Numbered from the stretch's first letter, positions 15,858 through 25,015 are shown. The stretch is 64,000 nt of DNA from Acutalibacter muris (GCF_002201475.1 NZ_CP021422.1:2852001-2916000); one strand, 5' to 3'. The notes: generated from the sequence alone by a model not told the origin. Numbers and translations: made by a program.

Positions 15858-16793
15858 TTACAGATGACGGAGGTTCCTGCGGTAATCCCGCAATTTTTCC
15901 TCGCCCACCGTGTCAATGATTTTTTTGATTGCCGTAATCAGCGCGCCCCTATCCTCCGGCAAGAAGCCGTGAAGCTGGAACGCATTAGTGACTCCCAGCG
16001 CGGCAAACTGCGTGGGAATATCAAGGCTTTCGATCAAAGTGCGGATTTCCCGGTACTTCTCCACTTCGCTTTCCTCCTGCCAGTTGCCCTGCTGGATTTC
16101 TTGATATAGCTCGGAATCCGGGTAAATTGTCAGCATATTTGCTCCAATTAACTGAGGGTGCAGCTGATTACAGACAGCGGCGGTAGCCTTCGCGCCTATC
16201 TCACCCCGGCCCGCACCAGAAATGCTCACCAGATAGAAGAAATTGTAACGGATACCCGCCCTGTCCAGCCGGGTACACTGCTCCACAATATCAGCAGCGG
16301 CGTAACCCTTGTTCATAAAGCGCAGGGCCTCGTCGTCACCGGTTTCAATACCGATGGTCAGGCTGTCATACCCGCCTTGGGCCAGCGCGGTAAGGTCACT
16401 GTCGGACTTTAACGTGATGTCCGTCACCCGCGCAAAACAGCCTATGGTCTGCACCGTGGGCACATATTTGCGGACAAGTTCAGCGATAGCCAGCAGGCGC
16501 TTGGCTTTAAGCACAAAGGGATTTGCCCCGGTGAGGAAGGCCCGCTGGAACCCCTTTTGTTCTGGAATGCCCTGTAGACGAGCGGTCAGCTTGGCGATGG
16601 GATCTGTACGCCAAAGCTGCGCCTCCTGCAAGTCGCACTCGATGTCCTCCATGGGCGACATTCTGAATTTGAACGGCAGGTCATTGTAGAGGGTACAGAA
16701 TTTGCACTTATGGTGTGTGCAGCCCGCCGTGACTTCCAGCAGCAGCGAGGACGCTTCATAGGGCGGACGCCAGATAGTTCCGGTGAATTTCAT
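15858..16793 (-). CDS. Radical SAM protein (GCTHHKCKFC type)
   Basis: 311 residues from ATG 16793 with AAGGCGG upstream; an upstream in-frame GTG would add eight residues. TAGCTHHKCKFCTLYND binds the 4Fe-4S cluster; AFLTGANPFVLKAKRL and SLTIGIETGDDEALRFMNKG follow in the order seen in the broken paralogue at 15216. The family resembles Elp3/MiaB-fold radical SAM proteins with unknown substrate, often seen in Firmicutes next to MarR or HxlR regulators. It is divergent from the HxlR gene at 16922, with a palindrome between, so HxlR probably controls it. Confidence 0.87.
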   Translation of the reverse strand: MKFTGTIWRPPYEASSLLLEVTAGCTHHKCKFCTLYNDLPFKFRMSPMEDIECDLQEAQLWRTDPIAKLTARLQGIPEQKGFQRAFLTGANPFVLKAKRLLAIAELVRKYVPTVQTIGCFARVTDITLKSDSDLTALAQGGYDSLTIGIETGDDEALRFMNKGYAAADIVEQCTRLDRAGIRYNFFYLVSISGAGRGEIGAKATAAVCNQLHPQLIGANMLTIYPDSELYQEIQQGNWQEESEVEKYREIRTLIESLDIPTQFAALGVTNAFQLHGFLPEDRGALITAIKKIIDTVGEEKLRDYRRNLRHL

Positions 16794-16851
16794 GGTGAAA
16801 ACCGCCTTCGTTTGCACCCATTATAACCCGATACGGGATTAATTCAAGTAC

Positions 16852-16870
16852 GGTACTTTTTTGTAGTACC
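16852..16870. promoter_or_regulatory. Palindromic operator between radical SAM and HxlR genes
   Basis: GGTACT-7 bases-AGTACC, a perfect inverted repeat in the divergent promoter region. Its place and form fit an HxlR dimer site. Confidence 0.6.
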
Positions 16871-16921
16871 TTGATTCATACGGCGCTATGGGGTATAATG
16901 TTGGCAAAGAGGTGTTGCCCT

Positions 16922-17263
16922 ATGAGAAAAACCGAGCAAGCGGTTGAGCGCTGCAAAACCATGTCCACGCTGCAAAAAATCCTGGGCGGTAAGTGGAAAC
17001 TGGAGATCCTCTACTACATCGCCTTTCACGACATCCGGCGGTTTGGCGCGCTGCGGCGGCAGTTGGGGGAGATTACGGAATCCTCGCTGACAAAGCAGCT
17101 GCGGGAGTTGGAGGCGGATGGGTTCCTTATTCGGCATGATTTTCATGAGGTGCCGCCGCGGGTGGAATACACATTGACGGAGCTGGGCAAGAGTTTTATG
17201 GATGTGATCGATTACATGAAAAATTGGGGATATAATAACCTGCCGAGTGGTGGGGAGGAATAG
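16922..17263 (+). CDS. HxlR-family transcriptional regulator
   Basis: 113 residues from ATG 16922, preceded by AAAGAGGTG. LQKILGGKWKLEILYYIAFH, then RRFGALRRQLGEITESSLTK and VEYTLTELGKSF, are the winged-helix motifs of HxlR. A single Cys precedes the HTH (ERCKTMST), the position used for electrophile or redox sensing in several family members. It probably regulates the divergent radical SAM gene. Confidence 0.9.
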   Translation: MRKTEQAVERCKTMSTLQKILGGKWKLEILYYIAFHDIRRFGALRRQLGEITESSLTKQLRELEADGFLIRHDFHEVPPRVEYTLTELGKSFMDVIDYMKNWGYNNLPSGGEE

Positions 17264-17275
17264 TCCACTCTTTTT

Positions 17276-17446
17276 TCATTTTTCCTTTTGAATGACAACC
17301 TTTAGTCCATTGGCCTTAATAATGCTTTCATTCTTGCACTTTGGACAAAAAAGCGGAAAATTTACCAGAACTGAATCTTTCCGCAACTTTACCCGCGTTT
17401 TATTGCCGCAGACAGGGCAATGTATCCATTGAGTTTCTGCCATCAT
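17276..17446 (-). CDS. Cysteine-rich KTR-type small protein
   Basis: 56 residues from ATG 17446 (or 62 from ATG 17464). HCPVCGNKTRVKLRKD and FPLFCPKCKNESII give two CXXC knuckles, which probably bind zinc. This family is a recurrent passenger of Tn916-like elements; function unknown. It is convergent with HxlR. Confidence 0.8.
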   Translation of the reverse strand: MMAETQWIHCPVCGNKTRVKLRKDSVLVNFPLFCPKCKNESIIKANGLKVVIQKEK

Positions 17447-17478
17447 AAAAAGACCTTCTTTCATTTGCTTATGATGTG

Positions 17479-17706
17479 TTATTCCCTGGGCGTAATCACG
17501 ATACCATCGGCATTATCCGGGTCTTTCAGTGTATAGGTAAATCCACCATCCGATTGAACATCCGAACTGTCCTCCCCACCCGGTTCCAATGCGGAATCAT
17601 CAATTTCAACGGATTTTGCCCCGTCGTTATCGTCATTGCCGCTGTCGTTGTTATTGCAGGCAGACAGCAAAATCAGGCAGGACAGTGTGCTCATAAAGAT
17701 AATCAA
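17479..17706 (-). CDS. Small putative lipoprotein
   Basis: 75 residues. The hydrophobic head MIIFMSTLSCLILLSACNNN contains a lipobox (LLSAC), followed by an Asn/Asp/Ser-rich linker and a short C-terminal segment ending IVITPRE. Too short for a functional domain; possibly the start of a larger protein that was cut, since the body looks degenerate. Family not recognised. Confidence 0.45.
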   Translation of the reverse strand: MIIFMSTLSCLILLSACNNNDSGNDDNDGAKSVEIDDSALEPGGEDSSDVQSDGGFTYTLKDPDNADGIVITPRE

Positions 17707-17831
17707 GTCTTGGGCTTTGATTTAGGGTTATAAAATGCACTCTCGATACGCATTTTGTCCAAATAATCCACGTATTTCGGGCTGTACATAGGTTTCTTAC
17801 GAATTTTGTAGCCGTTTTGTAGCCAGCTATT
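17703..17831 (-). pseudogene. Unidentified C-terminal gene remnant
   Basis: An open minus-strand stretch without a start reads NSWLQNGYKIRKKPMYSPKY then VDYLDKMRIESAFYNPKSKP. It has coding character but only about 42 codons and no RBS. Probably the tail of a lost ICE gene. Confidence 0.35.
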
Positions 17832-17961
17832 TTATACGTACTAACCGTTCGCAACGACTTATTTTGAATGATTTGCAGCGGGTTTCGGTATGATTCCTGC
17901 CAATAATCACCCGGAAATTGACCGCCTGATTCACCTCAAAAATCATCTTGGAGGTATGACC

Positions 17962-18279
17962 ATGAGCAAACTTATATCCTATCAATTCAACATAGACACA
18001 GCCTGCGTAGAATTGGTTTTTGACGATAGAAGCCAGATTTCCATTGACTTCACCGCCGTTGAAAACGAAGTTGCCGATAACCGCTTCCAGCGGTCAGAGC
18101 TGGATTATCTGATCTACAACGACCCGCTTGCTTATGCCGATCTGATTCTGAACAGCAAGCTGAACGTCCTGTTTGAACAAACCGACATACATGGTGTATC
18201 CCTCCTGTTACAATATATTTGTCCCCAAAAGGTGGCAGCCAGCCACAGTGTCGGGACATCTCGTTGCCAAAGCTGTTAG
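17962..18279 (+). pseudogene. DUF6061-like small ICE protein, 3' end replaced by IS110
   Basis: From ATG 17962 (GGAGG 7 bases upstream) the protein begins MSKLISYQFNIDTACVELVF and continues through AVENEVADNRFQRSELDYLI and a DPLAYADLILN block. I recall this as a small conserved ICE protein (DUF6061). After about codon 70 the sequence loses family character (LNVLFEQTDIHG), where the left end of the IS110 remnant begins. The native C-terminus is missing. Confidence 0.6.
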
Positions 18280-19846
18280 AATGGAAGGGCAATGGCCTGG
18301 CGTATCCTTCCAAGAGCAAAGCGCTCGAAAGAAAGTTCGCCAGCCATCCTCCCATTCGCAGCGTTCGATTTGTGCAGGTAGAGTGCCTACACGGTTCACT
18401 CGCGTCAGCAAACAGATGGAATCGGTGATGAGAAAAGGATGGATTGCCGTTGTAATCAATGTATCAGGGAGGATTCCGAAATGTACGCTGTGGGAGTGGA
18501 TGTTTCTTGCGGGTGGAGCACCGTAGCGGTGCTCCGGTCGAAGACGGATATTGTGATCCGTCCATTCAATGTGGCACACAACAGCCAGGGATTTACCAGT
18601 CTCCTGGAAAAATTGAGCGTCCTGGACGGTGAAGTTAAGGTTGTCATGGAGCACACCGGCAATTATTATGAGTCCATCGCCAATGTGCTGTATAGGAGCG
18701 GCCTGTGGGTCTCGGCAGTCAACCCGCTGCTGATTCGGGAATATGGCGGCAATTCTCTGCGTAACGTCAAGACGGATAAAGCAGACGCAAAGAAAATTGC
18801 CCGGTATGCCCTTGACAACTGGGAAGAATTGCGGCAATATACACCTATGGATACAATTCGCTATCAACTCAAGACCCTGAACCGCCAGTTCCAGCTGGCC
18901 AGCAAGAACCGCACTGCCTGTTCCAACAACCTGATTGCCCTGCTGGAGCAGTCATACCCGGGGGTGCGGTCTTTATTTAACAGCCCAGTACGGCTTGATG
19001 GCAGCCAGAAATGGGTGGATTTTGCCAACACTTTCTGGCACGTGGACTATGTTGCCAAGCTCAGTCTGAACGCTTTCACAGAGCGTTACCGAAAATGGTG
19101 CAAGCGCCATGGCTATAATTTCAGCGTGACAAAAGCCGCCGAAATCCACGAGAATGCCAGGACGCTGTTCCCGCTGGTTCCCAAATCGGATACCACCAAA
19201 CTGCTGGTAAAAGAGGCCATAACGCAGCTCAACACGATTTCTCACACAGCCGAGGCCTTCCGCGCTGAAATGAACCGTTTGGCGGCCCAGCTGCCGGAAT
19301 ACGAAACCGTCATGAAAATGACGGGCGTCGGCCCTTCTGCCAGCTCATGGCGGAGATCGGCGACCTCCGGCGCTTTGCACACCAGAAGTCCCTGGTGGCC
19401 TTTGCCGGCACTGACCCTGGCAGAAATGACTCAGGTTCCAGGGAATCCAACAAGGGCAGGACCAGCAAACGCGGCTCGCCTCATCTGCGCAAAACTCTGT
19501 TTGTCATCATGTCCATCCTGCTCCAGCTAAAACCCGAGGACGATCCTGTTTACCAATTCCTGGATAAGAAACGTGGCGAGAACAAGCCTTTCTACGTTTA
19601 CATGACTGCTGGCGGCACCAAGTTCCTGCGTATTAACTACGGCAGAGTCCGGGATTGCCTCAAAGAGAAGGGCCTCTGGGACGAGCCTTTGATGGACTGA
19701 CGCAAATAATCTTTGCCTTCTGGTTGCTGCTTTTCGGTGGCGGCCTGTTTGCTGTACTCATTTTTTGCTTTCACTTTCTCCCATCTTTTTTGCTTTGGGG
19801 GCTTGATTTTTTATTTGCAGGCTTTCTGAGAAGATAAATTCGTTTG
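18200..19846 (+). mobile_element. IS110-family element, inactivated
   Basis: A frameshifted IS110 transposase (18481-19700) has a structured non-coding stretch before it (about 18200-18480). In IS110 elements this is where the bridge RNA is encoded. A hairpin GTGCAGGTAGAGTGCCTACAC-like fold is visible near 18373. No terminal inverted repeats are expected for this family and exact ends are uncertain. Confidence 0.6.
18481..19700 (+). pseudogene. IS110 transposase with frameshift
   Basis: ATG 18481 is preceded by GGGAGG. The N-terminal DEDD RuvC-like domain (YAVGVDVSCGWSTVAVLRSK, MEHTGNYYESIANVLY, KTDKADAKKIARYA) is intact to MTGVGPS near 19340. The frame then shifts: the Tnp20 C-terminal domain continues as QLMAEIGDLRRFAHQKSLVA in the frame ending at 19700. 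One base is missing, or two are extra, near 19340-19347. The catalytic Ser region lies in the shifted part, so the element should be dead unless frameshifting rescues it. Confidence 0.85.
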
Positions 19847-20803
19847 TCAGCCCATATCGGCGGCAAGAGCCTGGTCGATGAGCTTTTGCAGCGTCTCCGC
19901 CTGCTTCTTTTCCGTGATGGCGCCTACGATGGGGTCACCCACGATATTGCCGTTGCGGTCAACCACATAGGTGGTGGGGTAGGCAAAAATGTTTGTAGTG
20001 AACTTTCCCGCCTCGCCGTCGGAAGCGAAATACACATTCTGGTAGGTCACGCCCTTCTTGGCCAGTACATCTTTTGCTTCGGAAATTGCCGCTTCATCGC
20101 CATCCAATGTGAAGGTGTTGACACCGATGAGTGCGCCGCCCTTCTTCGCAAGCTCCTTGTTCAGTGCGTCCAGCTCGGAAAGCTCGCCCACGCAGGGATT
20201 GCAGGTGGTGAACCAGAAATTCACCACGGTGACGGCGTTGGCGGAGAACAGCTCGTCGCTCTTCACCGTGTTGCCATCCAGGTCCTTGCCCTCAAAGGCG
20301 GGGAATTTCTGCATGCTGCCGTCATCAGGCGGCGTGGTCATGTCGCTGCCTGCGGGCACGCTCATAGCGCCATCCGTAGATTGCTGTGCCGCCTCGGGGT
20401 ACTTTTTCTCTATCATGGTCAGCTTGTTTTCAATCTCACGGATCTTCTCCGCCGCCTCCTTGAGCAGCTTCAGCTCATCCTCCGTAAACTGATCTTTGGA
20501 ACCTTCGATGGTGTCCAACAAGAACTCACCATAGTTTTTGCCGTCCTCCTGCATGGTCATGCCCTTGTCGGCCGCCATGAAAACCTTTTCCCAAAGCGCT
20601 GTGTCCTCCGAGAGAATGGCATTTTCCTGCGCCATCAGCTCCTTGTACATGGCAACCGCTTCCTCGGCATTCTTCGGTTCGCTGCTCATTCCGTCCACTT
20701 TGTCTCCGCCCTTTGTGCCGCAGGCTGCCAGAGAGAGCACCATCAGTGCAGTAAGCAGCAGCGCCAGAATTCTGCCGGCAGTATTCGTCCTATTTATCTT
20801 CAT
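19847..20803 (-). CDS. TlpA/AhpC-type thiol-disulfide lipoprotein
   Basis: 318 residues. A lipobox signal (LLLTALMVLSLAACG) anchors it outside the membrane. A charged helical spacer (about 40-150) precedes a thioredoxin-like domain with VVNFWFTTCNPCVGELSELD; the CNPC pair is the redox centre. The end holds the cis-Pro region AYPTTYVVDRNG. It is the second or third gene of an operon with the 4Fe-4S membrane protein and the CXXC peptide, so I infer an extracytoplasmic reducing pathway in which electrons pass across the membrane to this lipoprotein. Confidence 0.9.
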   Translation of the reverse strand: MKINRTNTAGRILALLLTALMVLSLAACGTKGGDKVDGMSSEPKNAEEAVAMYKELMAQENAILSEDTALWEKVFMAADKGMTMQEDGKNYGEFLLDTIEGSKDQFTEDELKLLKEAAEKIREIENKLTMIEKKYPEAAQQSTDGAMSVPAGSDMTTPPDDGSMQKFPAFEGKDLDGNTVKSDELFSANAVTVVNFWFTTCNPCVGELSELDALNKELAKKGGALIGVNTFTLDGDEAAISEAKDVLAKKGVTYQNVYFASDGEAGKFTTNIFAYPTTYVVDRNGNIVGDPIVGAITEKKQAETLQKLIDQALAADMG

Positions 20804-20808
20804 TCGTT

Positions 20809-21702
20809 TTATTCCTCCCTGTTATTGTTGTTTGTCTGTAGCGTTTCCGCTGCTTTTGCCTTATCTTTACCGTCTCCGAAGCCGTAGCGGAAGCACACGG
20901 CTTTCGTCGGACAGGCGCGGATGCACATTCCGCAGCGGATGCACTCGGTATGGTTGGGCGTTTTCGTCACATCCACATCCATCTTGCAGGCTCTGGCGCA
21001 TTTCCCGCAGGAGACGCACTTATTCTTATCCACCTTCATCTGGAAGAGGGACACCCGGTTGAACAGCGCGTAGAACGCGCCAAGCGGGCAGAGCCACTTG
21101 CAGAACGGTCGGTAGAACAGTACGCTCAGCGCAATCACCGACAGCAGGATGCTGAATTTCCATGTAAACAGCTTGCCCAGCGCCGCCCGGATGCCGGAAT
21201 TGGCAAGGGACAGCGGGATGGCTCCCTCCAGCACGCCTTGGGGGCAGAGGTATTTGCAGAAGAACGGGTCTCCCATGCCAATATCGTTCACAAGGAACGC
21301 CGGTAGCAGGAAAACCATCACCAGCAGGACAGCGTATTTCAGGTATGTCAGCGGCTTCAGCCTTTTTGTGGAAAGCTTCTTAGTGGGGATTTTGTGCAGC
21401 AGCTCCTGAAACCAGCCGAAGGGGCATAGAAAGCCGCAGATAAAGCGCCCCAGCAGCACGCCCAGCAGAATGAGGAAGCCTGTGATATAGTAGGAGAAGC
21501 TGAACTTGGAAGACCCCACCACCGCTTGAAACGCCCCGATGGGGCAGGCCCCGGACGCCGCCGGACAGGAGTAGCAGTTCAGCCCCGGCACGCAGACGGT
21601 CTTCCCCGTCCCCTGATACAGTCCGCCCTTGAGAAAGTTCGGCAGATGCAGGTTGGTCAGCAGCGTCGCCCCCGCCTGAATCCAGCCCCGGAAGCGGGAC
21701 AT
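20809..21702 (-). CDS. 4Fe-4S membrane protein (NapH/YccM-like)
   Basis: 297 residues from ATG 21702; a GTG at 21744 overlapping the upstream gene is an alternative start. CYSCPAASGACPIG, then FICGFLCPFGWFQELLH and FCKWLCPLGAFYALF are polyferredoxin-type membrane motifs, between about four transmembrane helices. The C-terminus has two ferredoxin clusters, CVSCGKCARACKMDV and CIRCGMCIRACPTKAV. Such proteins move electrons across the membrane. With TlpA downstream and the CXXC peptide upstream it probably supplies reductant to the cell surface. Confidence 0.9.
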   Translation of the reverse strand: MSRFRGWIQAGATLLTNLHLPNFLKGGLYQGTGKTVCVPGLNCYSCPAASGACPIGAFQAVVGSSKFSFSYYITGFLILLGVLLGRFICGFLCPFGWFQELLHKIPTKKLSTKRLKPLTYLKYAVLLVMVFLLPAFLVNDIGMGDPFFCKYLCPQGVLEGAIPLSLANSGIRAALGKLFTWKFSILLSVIALSVLFYRPFCKWLCPLGAFYALFNRVSLFQMKVDKNKCVSCGKCARACKMDVDVTKTPNHTECIRCGMCIRACPTKAVCFRYGFGDGKDKAKAAETLQTNNNNREE

Positions 21703-21727
21703 GGTCTGTGAAACGCCTGAAAACTTT

Positions 21728-21874
21728 TTACCCAATGCCCACACACTCCAGACATAATTTGATTGCTTTGCTCAGCACTGTCGCCGCCTCGCCCCGCCAG
21801 ACACCAAAGCACAGCATGGCGGCTCCGGCCATCAGCAGCACGATCTGCGCCGCGGCCTTTTTCCCGCAGCTCAT
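21728..21874 (-). CDS. CD1871A-family CXXC membrane peptide
   Basis: A 48-residue protein, MSCGKKAAAQIVLLMAGAAM onward, ending KAIKLCLECVGIG. One transmembrane helix is followed by the CLEC pair near the C-terminus, the signature of the CD1871A-type CXXC proteins. It is short and overlaps the next gene's alternative start. It heads the TlpA/4Fe-4S operon, and its thiols may relay electrons. The start ATG at 21874 has GGGTGATG upstream. Confidence 0.8.
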   Translation of the reverse strand: MSCGKKAAAQIVLLMAGAAMLCFGVWRGEAATVLSKAIKLCLECVGIG

Positions 21875-21921
21875 TTTTCATCACCCTTTCCGATTTTCTG
21901 CCCCCATCATAGCGCGGGAGA

Positions 21922-21980
21922 GTTAAAGTCTCTGTTAAAAACGAAAACTTAACGCAAACCTTATCTGTTTTTGCTATAAT
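21922..21980 (+). promoter_or_regulatory. Promoter with repeats for the two-component system
   Basis: An extended -10 (TGCTATAAT, TATAAT at 21975-21980) has no good -35. Upstream are direct repeats GTTAAA at 21922 and 21934 and an inverted copy (CTTAAC) near 21948. Their spacing fits an OmpR-type regulator site shared with the divergent redox operon. Confidence 0.55.
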
Positions 21981-22021
21981 GAAAGCAACACAAAAACGAA
22001 GAAATAAAAAGGAGGGCTCTC

Positions 22022-22699
22022 ATGCACCTTTTAGTAATTGAAGATGAACGCGCCCTGTGCGAGACCATCGTTCGCAGCCTGCGGCGGCTGGCCTACAGCG
22101 TGGACTACTGCTATGACGGCGAAAAGGCGCTGGCGCTTCTGGGCGTAGAACGATACGATCTGGTGCTTCTTGATCTGAATCTGCCGAAAAAGGACGGCAT
22201 GGCGGTGCTGCGCACCCTGCGGCAGACCGACCGGGAGACGCGGGTGCTGATCCTCTCCGCCCGCAGCGAAGTGGAGGACAAGGTGCAGGGGCTGGATGCC
22301 GGGGCGAACGACTATCTGGCGAAGCCCTTCCACTTGGCGGAGCTGGAGGCCCGCATCCGCAGCCTGACATTGCGGCAGTTCATCCAGCAGGATGTGCTGC
22401 TAAGCTGCGGAGGCCTGACCTTTGACACCCGCTCCCGTACCGCCACCGTCAACGGGCAGACGCTGACGCTCACCCGGAAGGAAACGGGAATCCTGGAATA
22501 CCTGATGGTGCATCAAGGAAGGCCAGTAAGTCAGGAGGAGCTGATGGATCACGTTTGGGACAATAGCGTGGACAGCTTCAGCAATTCCATTCGCGTCCAC
22601 ATCTCCGCCCTGCGCAAAAAGCTCCGCGCCGTGCTGGGCTATGACCCCATCCGCAACCGCATCGGCGAGGGCTATCTGATGGGAGGCGAGGAGGAATGA
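22022..22699 (+). CDS. OmpR-family response regulator
   Basis: 225 residues. The receiver domain begins MHLLVIEDERALCETIVRSL with acidic pair and phospho-acceptor Asp51 in VLLDLNLPKKDG. Residues about 130-222 form the winged helix (TLTRKETGILEYLMVHQGRP, SFSNSIRVHISALRKKL). AAGGAGGG lies upstream of the ATG. It overlaps the kinase gene by 4 bases. Divergent from the CXXC/4Fe-4S/TlpA operon, which it probably controls. Confidence 0.94.
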   Translation: MHLLVIEDERALCETIVRSLRRLAYSVDYCYDGEKALALLGVERYDLVLLDLNLPKKDGMAVLRTLRQTDRETRVLILSARSEVEDKVQGLDAGANDYLAKPFHLAELEARIRSLTLRQFIQQDVLLSCGGLTFDTRSRTATVNGQTLTLTRKETGILEYLMVHQGRPVSQEELMDHVWDNSVDSFSNSIRVHISALRKKLRAVLGYDPIRNRIGEGYLMGGEEE

Positions 22700-23847
22700 A
22701 GCGGCTTTCCCTGCAGTGGCGCATCACGCTGATGTCCGTCCTGCTCATCGGCATCACCTGCGTGGCCATGAATTTGCTGCTGTGCTCCTCCGGTGTGTAC
22801 TATATGGACACCATTGCGGACAGTTTACAAGGCGGCGGCACGGTGATCCTGAATGATGGCGGAGCGGCGAGCTTTGACCCGCAGCTCATAGCGCCCAACG
22901 AGGAGTTGACCATCGTCATCGATGGGGTGCAGGGGCACTTCCGCACCACCAACTGGTACATCACGGCGGCGGTAACGCTGCTCAGCGGCATCCTCGCCTA
23001 TTTCGTCAGCGGACGCGCTCTCAAGCCCCTGCGCAGCTTTACCTCGCAGGTGGAGCAGGTGCAGCTGAACAATCTTGCCGATATGAGGATCGATGAAGAT
23101 GCTATTTCGGAGTTCCGGCAGCTGAGCCGCTCGTTCAACCAGATGCTGGAGCGGCTGAACAACGCCTTTTCCGCCCAGCGGCAGTTCACCGGCAACGCCG
23201 CCCACGAGCTGCGCACGCCACTGGCACTAATGCAGGCGCAGTTGGAGCTGTTTTCCGCGGAGCATCCTGATGTGCGACCGGAGACGGCGGAGTTCCTCAC
23301 GCTTTTGCGTGAGCAGACGGAACGGCTGATACAGATGACCAGGACACTGCTGGAAATGAGCAATCTGCGGCAGGTGGCGCGGAACGAGCGGATCCAGCTC
23401 GCTCCCATGATCGAGGAGATCTTCACAGATCTTGCGCCGCTCTCAGATAAGCTCGGCGTCACGCTGACGGCGGAGGGCGACGGCATTATGACCGGCAGCG
23501 ATGCACTGATCTACCGGCTGATCTTCAACCTGACGGAGAATGCTGTCAAGTACAACCGGCCGGGCGGCTCGGTACGGGTTTCTGTCACTCAGGAGTTGGA
23601 AAAGCTCCTGCTCCGCGTCTCCGACACCGGCTGCGGCATCCCGGAGGTGTATCAGCGCAGTATCTTCCAGCCCTTCTTCCGGGTGGACAAGTCTCGCAGC
23701 CGGGAATACGGTGGCGCAGGACTGGGGCTCTCACTGGTATGGGAGATCGCCGACCTCCACGGCGGCTCCGTTTGGGTAGAGAAAAGTTCGGAGAAGGGCA
23801 CTACCATTGCGGTGGGGTTGCCAACGCAACAATCAACGAAGCCCTAA
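22696..23847 (+). CDS. Sensor histidine kinase
   Basis: 383 residues. Two transmembrane helices (about 10-32 and 90-110) enclose a short external loop; then come HAMP, a DHp domain with phospho-acceptor His in NAAHELRTPLALMQAQ, and a catalytic ATPase domain (NLTENAVKYNRPGG, DTGCGIPEVY, GAGLGLSLVW). It pairs with the regulator at 22022 through a 4-base overlap. The signal may be an envelope redox state, inferred from the divergent operon. Confidence 0.93.
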   Translation: MKRLSLQWRITLMSVLLIGITCVAMNLLLCSSGVYYMDTIADSLQGGGTVILNDGGAASFDPQLIAPNEELTIVIDGVQGHFRTTNWYITAAVTLLSGILAYFVSGRALKPLRSFTSQVEQVQLNNLADMRIDEDAISEFRQLSRSFNQMLERLNNAFSAQRQFTGNAAHELRTPLALMQAQLELFSAEHPDVRPETAEFLTLLREQTERLIQMTRTLLEMSNLRQVARNERIQLAPMIEEIFTDLAPLSDKLGVTLTAEGDGIMTGSDALIYRLIFNLTENAVKYNRPGGSVRVSVTQELEKLLLRVSDTGCGIPEVYQRSIFQPFFRVDKSRSREYGGAGLGLSLVWEIADLHGGSVWVEKSSEKGTTIAVGLPTQQSTKP

Positions 23848-23854
23848 AACCCTT

Positions 23855-24130
23855 TTATTCGTTTTTCGCCGCTTCGCTTGCCGCCCTGCGGCGTTCCTCT
23901 CTGTATGGGGCGGTCAGCCGGAAAGAGAAGCGTCCCTTTTCAATCTCAAATTCCTTGCAGCCCGTGTCCGGGTCTACGTCCGTCAGCTTGCAGACGGCAG
24001 GGTGTTTGCGGCTGTATGCGGTCAGCCTGTTTTTGAGGTCGGTGTTGTGGGTGCGGATGAAGATGGTGGGGCCTTTCTCGTCAAAATAGATTTCGGTGGT
24101 CTTTTCCTGCTTGGTAGGTCCTGTTCTCAT
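23855..24130 (-). CDS. Small conserved mobile-element protein
   Basis: 91 residues (MRTGPTKQEKTTEIYFDEKG onward), basic, with THNTDLKNRLTAYSRKHP and a C-terminal Arg/Ala-rich helix. I recall near-identical small proteins beside MobV-type mobilisation genes in gut Firmicutes; function unknown. The MobV fragment upstream (24305) supports a shared origin. Confidence 0.65.
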   Translation of the reverse strand: MRTGPTKQEKTTEIYFDEKGPTIFIRTHNTDLKNRLTAYSRKHPAVCKLTDVDPDTGCKEFEIEKGRFSFRLTAPYREERRRAASEAAKNE

Positions 24131-24304
24131 AGGCTTATCCTTTCTGCGGCTCTGTCACGCAATAGGGGTGTTTTTCGGGGATTTTCTTAGGCTCTTGACT
24201 TGGGAAAAATGGCGATTTTCAAACAGGAGCGCGCCGGACGATGTCTGCCCTGTCCGACGCGCTCCCCTTCGATAAAATGCGTTTTTTCCGGCTCTACACA
24301 GGAA

Positions 24305-25015
24305 TCAGCGAGCTTCGTCCCTCGTGACCGCTTTTTCTCTGAGCGGATGGAAGAATCGCCACAGATTATTACGCTGAATTACATCCTCATAGCTGCGGAC
24401 TTTCCCGCGTAGCTCCGTATTTTCACGCTCCAATTCTGCCGCACGGAGCTTGCTGTGGACAGATTTATAATCAGAAATTTCCTGTTTCAAACTGTCAATC
24501 TCAGCCTTGAGCTTTGCAATCAGTTTGTTTGCCGCATCCACCGCCTTTTTCAGTTTGGATTCCTTTTTCTCTGCTGTAACATACTTCTTTGCCAGAGTGG
24601 AAAGTCGGTCAAAGTCCTCACGCTCCACGGCAACTTTGGATGAGAAGGGAATGGACGTTGCCACGATTTTTTCGATAGACCGCACATCGACCCGCTGATT
24701 CTGGATTTTTTCAATTTTGCTCCCAAGCGTTGCTGCCTGTTTTTCCTGCTGACGGTTCTGCTCTGTGAATTCTGCCAGCCGCGCCTGTTCCTGCTGCACC
24801 TTGAACTGCGTCACCGTCAGATGTTCCTCGGAGCTGCCGCGTTCGCCTCGCTCCACATCGTCATACCCTGCCTTTCGCATGGCAGCGAAGAAATCATTTT
24901 GCAGAACGGAATAGGATTTTTGGAGCACAGTTTTCCCGTTTGCGTTCAGCAGCGGTTTCCCATGCTCGTCCAGCGCGGGCTTGGAACCCCACTTTTTGCT
25001 CAAGCCGAAGTGTCC
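24305..25015 (-). pseudogene. MobV/Pre-type relaxase, C-terminal fragment
   Basis: The minus frame reads GLSKKWGSKPALDEHGKPLL, then EEHLTVTQFKVQQEQARLAE and a long coiled coil (about 130 residues) ending in REKAVTRDEAR. This is the C-terminal half of MobV plasmid-mobilisation relaxases. The N-terminal catalytic domain, including the metal-binding His triad, is absent. The 5' side runs into a cut XRE-cupin gene in another frame, so a deletion has joined the two. Confidence 0.75.

Noticed and set aside
19844..20887. A 347-codon plus-strand frame across the TlpA gene
   Set aside because: Antisense shadow of a lipoprotein gene with clear signal peptide and CNPC motif.
22022..23847. The two-component system at 22022 as VanRS-type glycopeptide resistance (Tn1549 carries vanB)
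   Set aside because: No vanH, ligase or vanX genes are nearby; the pair is divergent from a redox operon instead.
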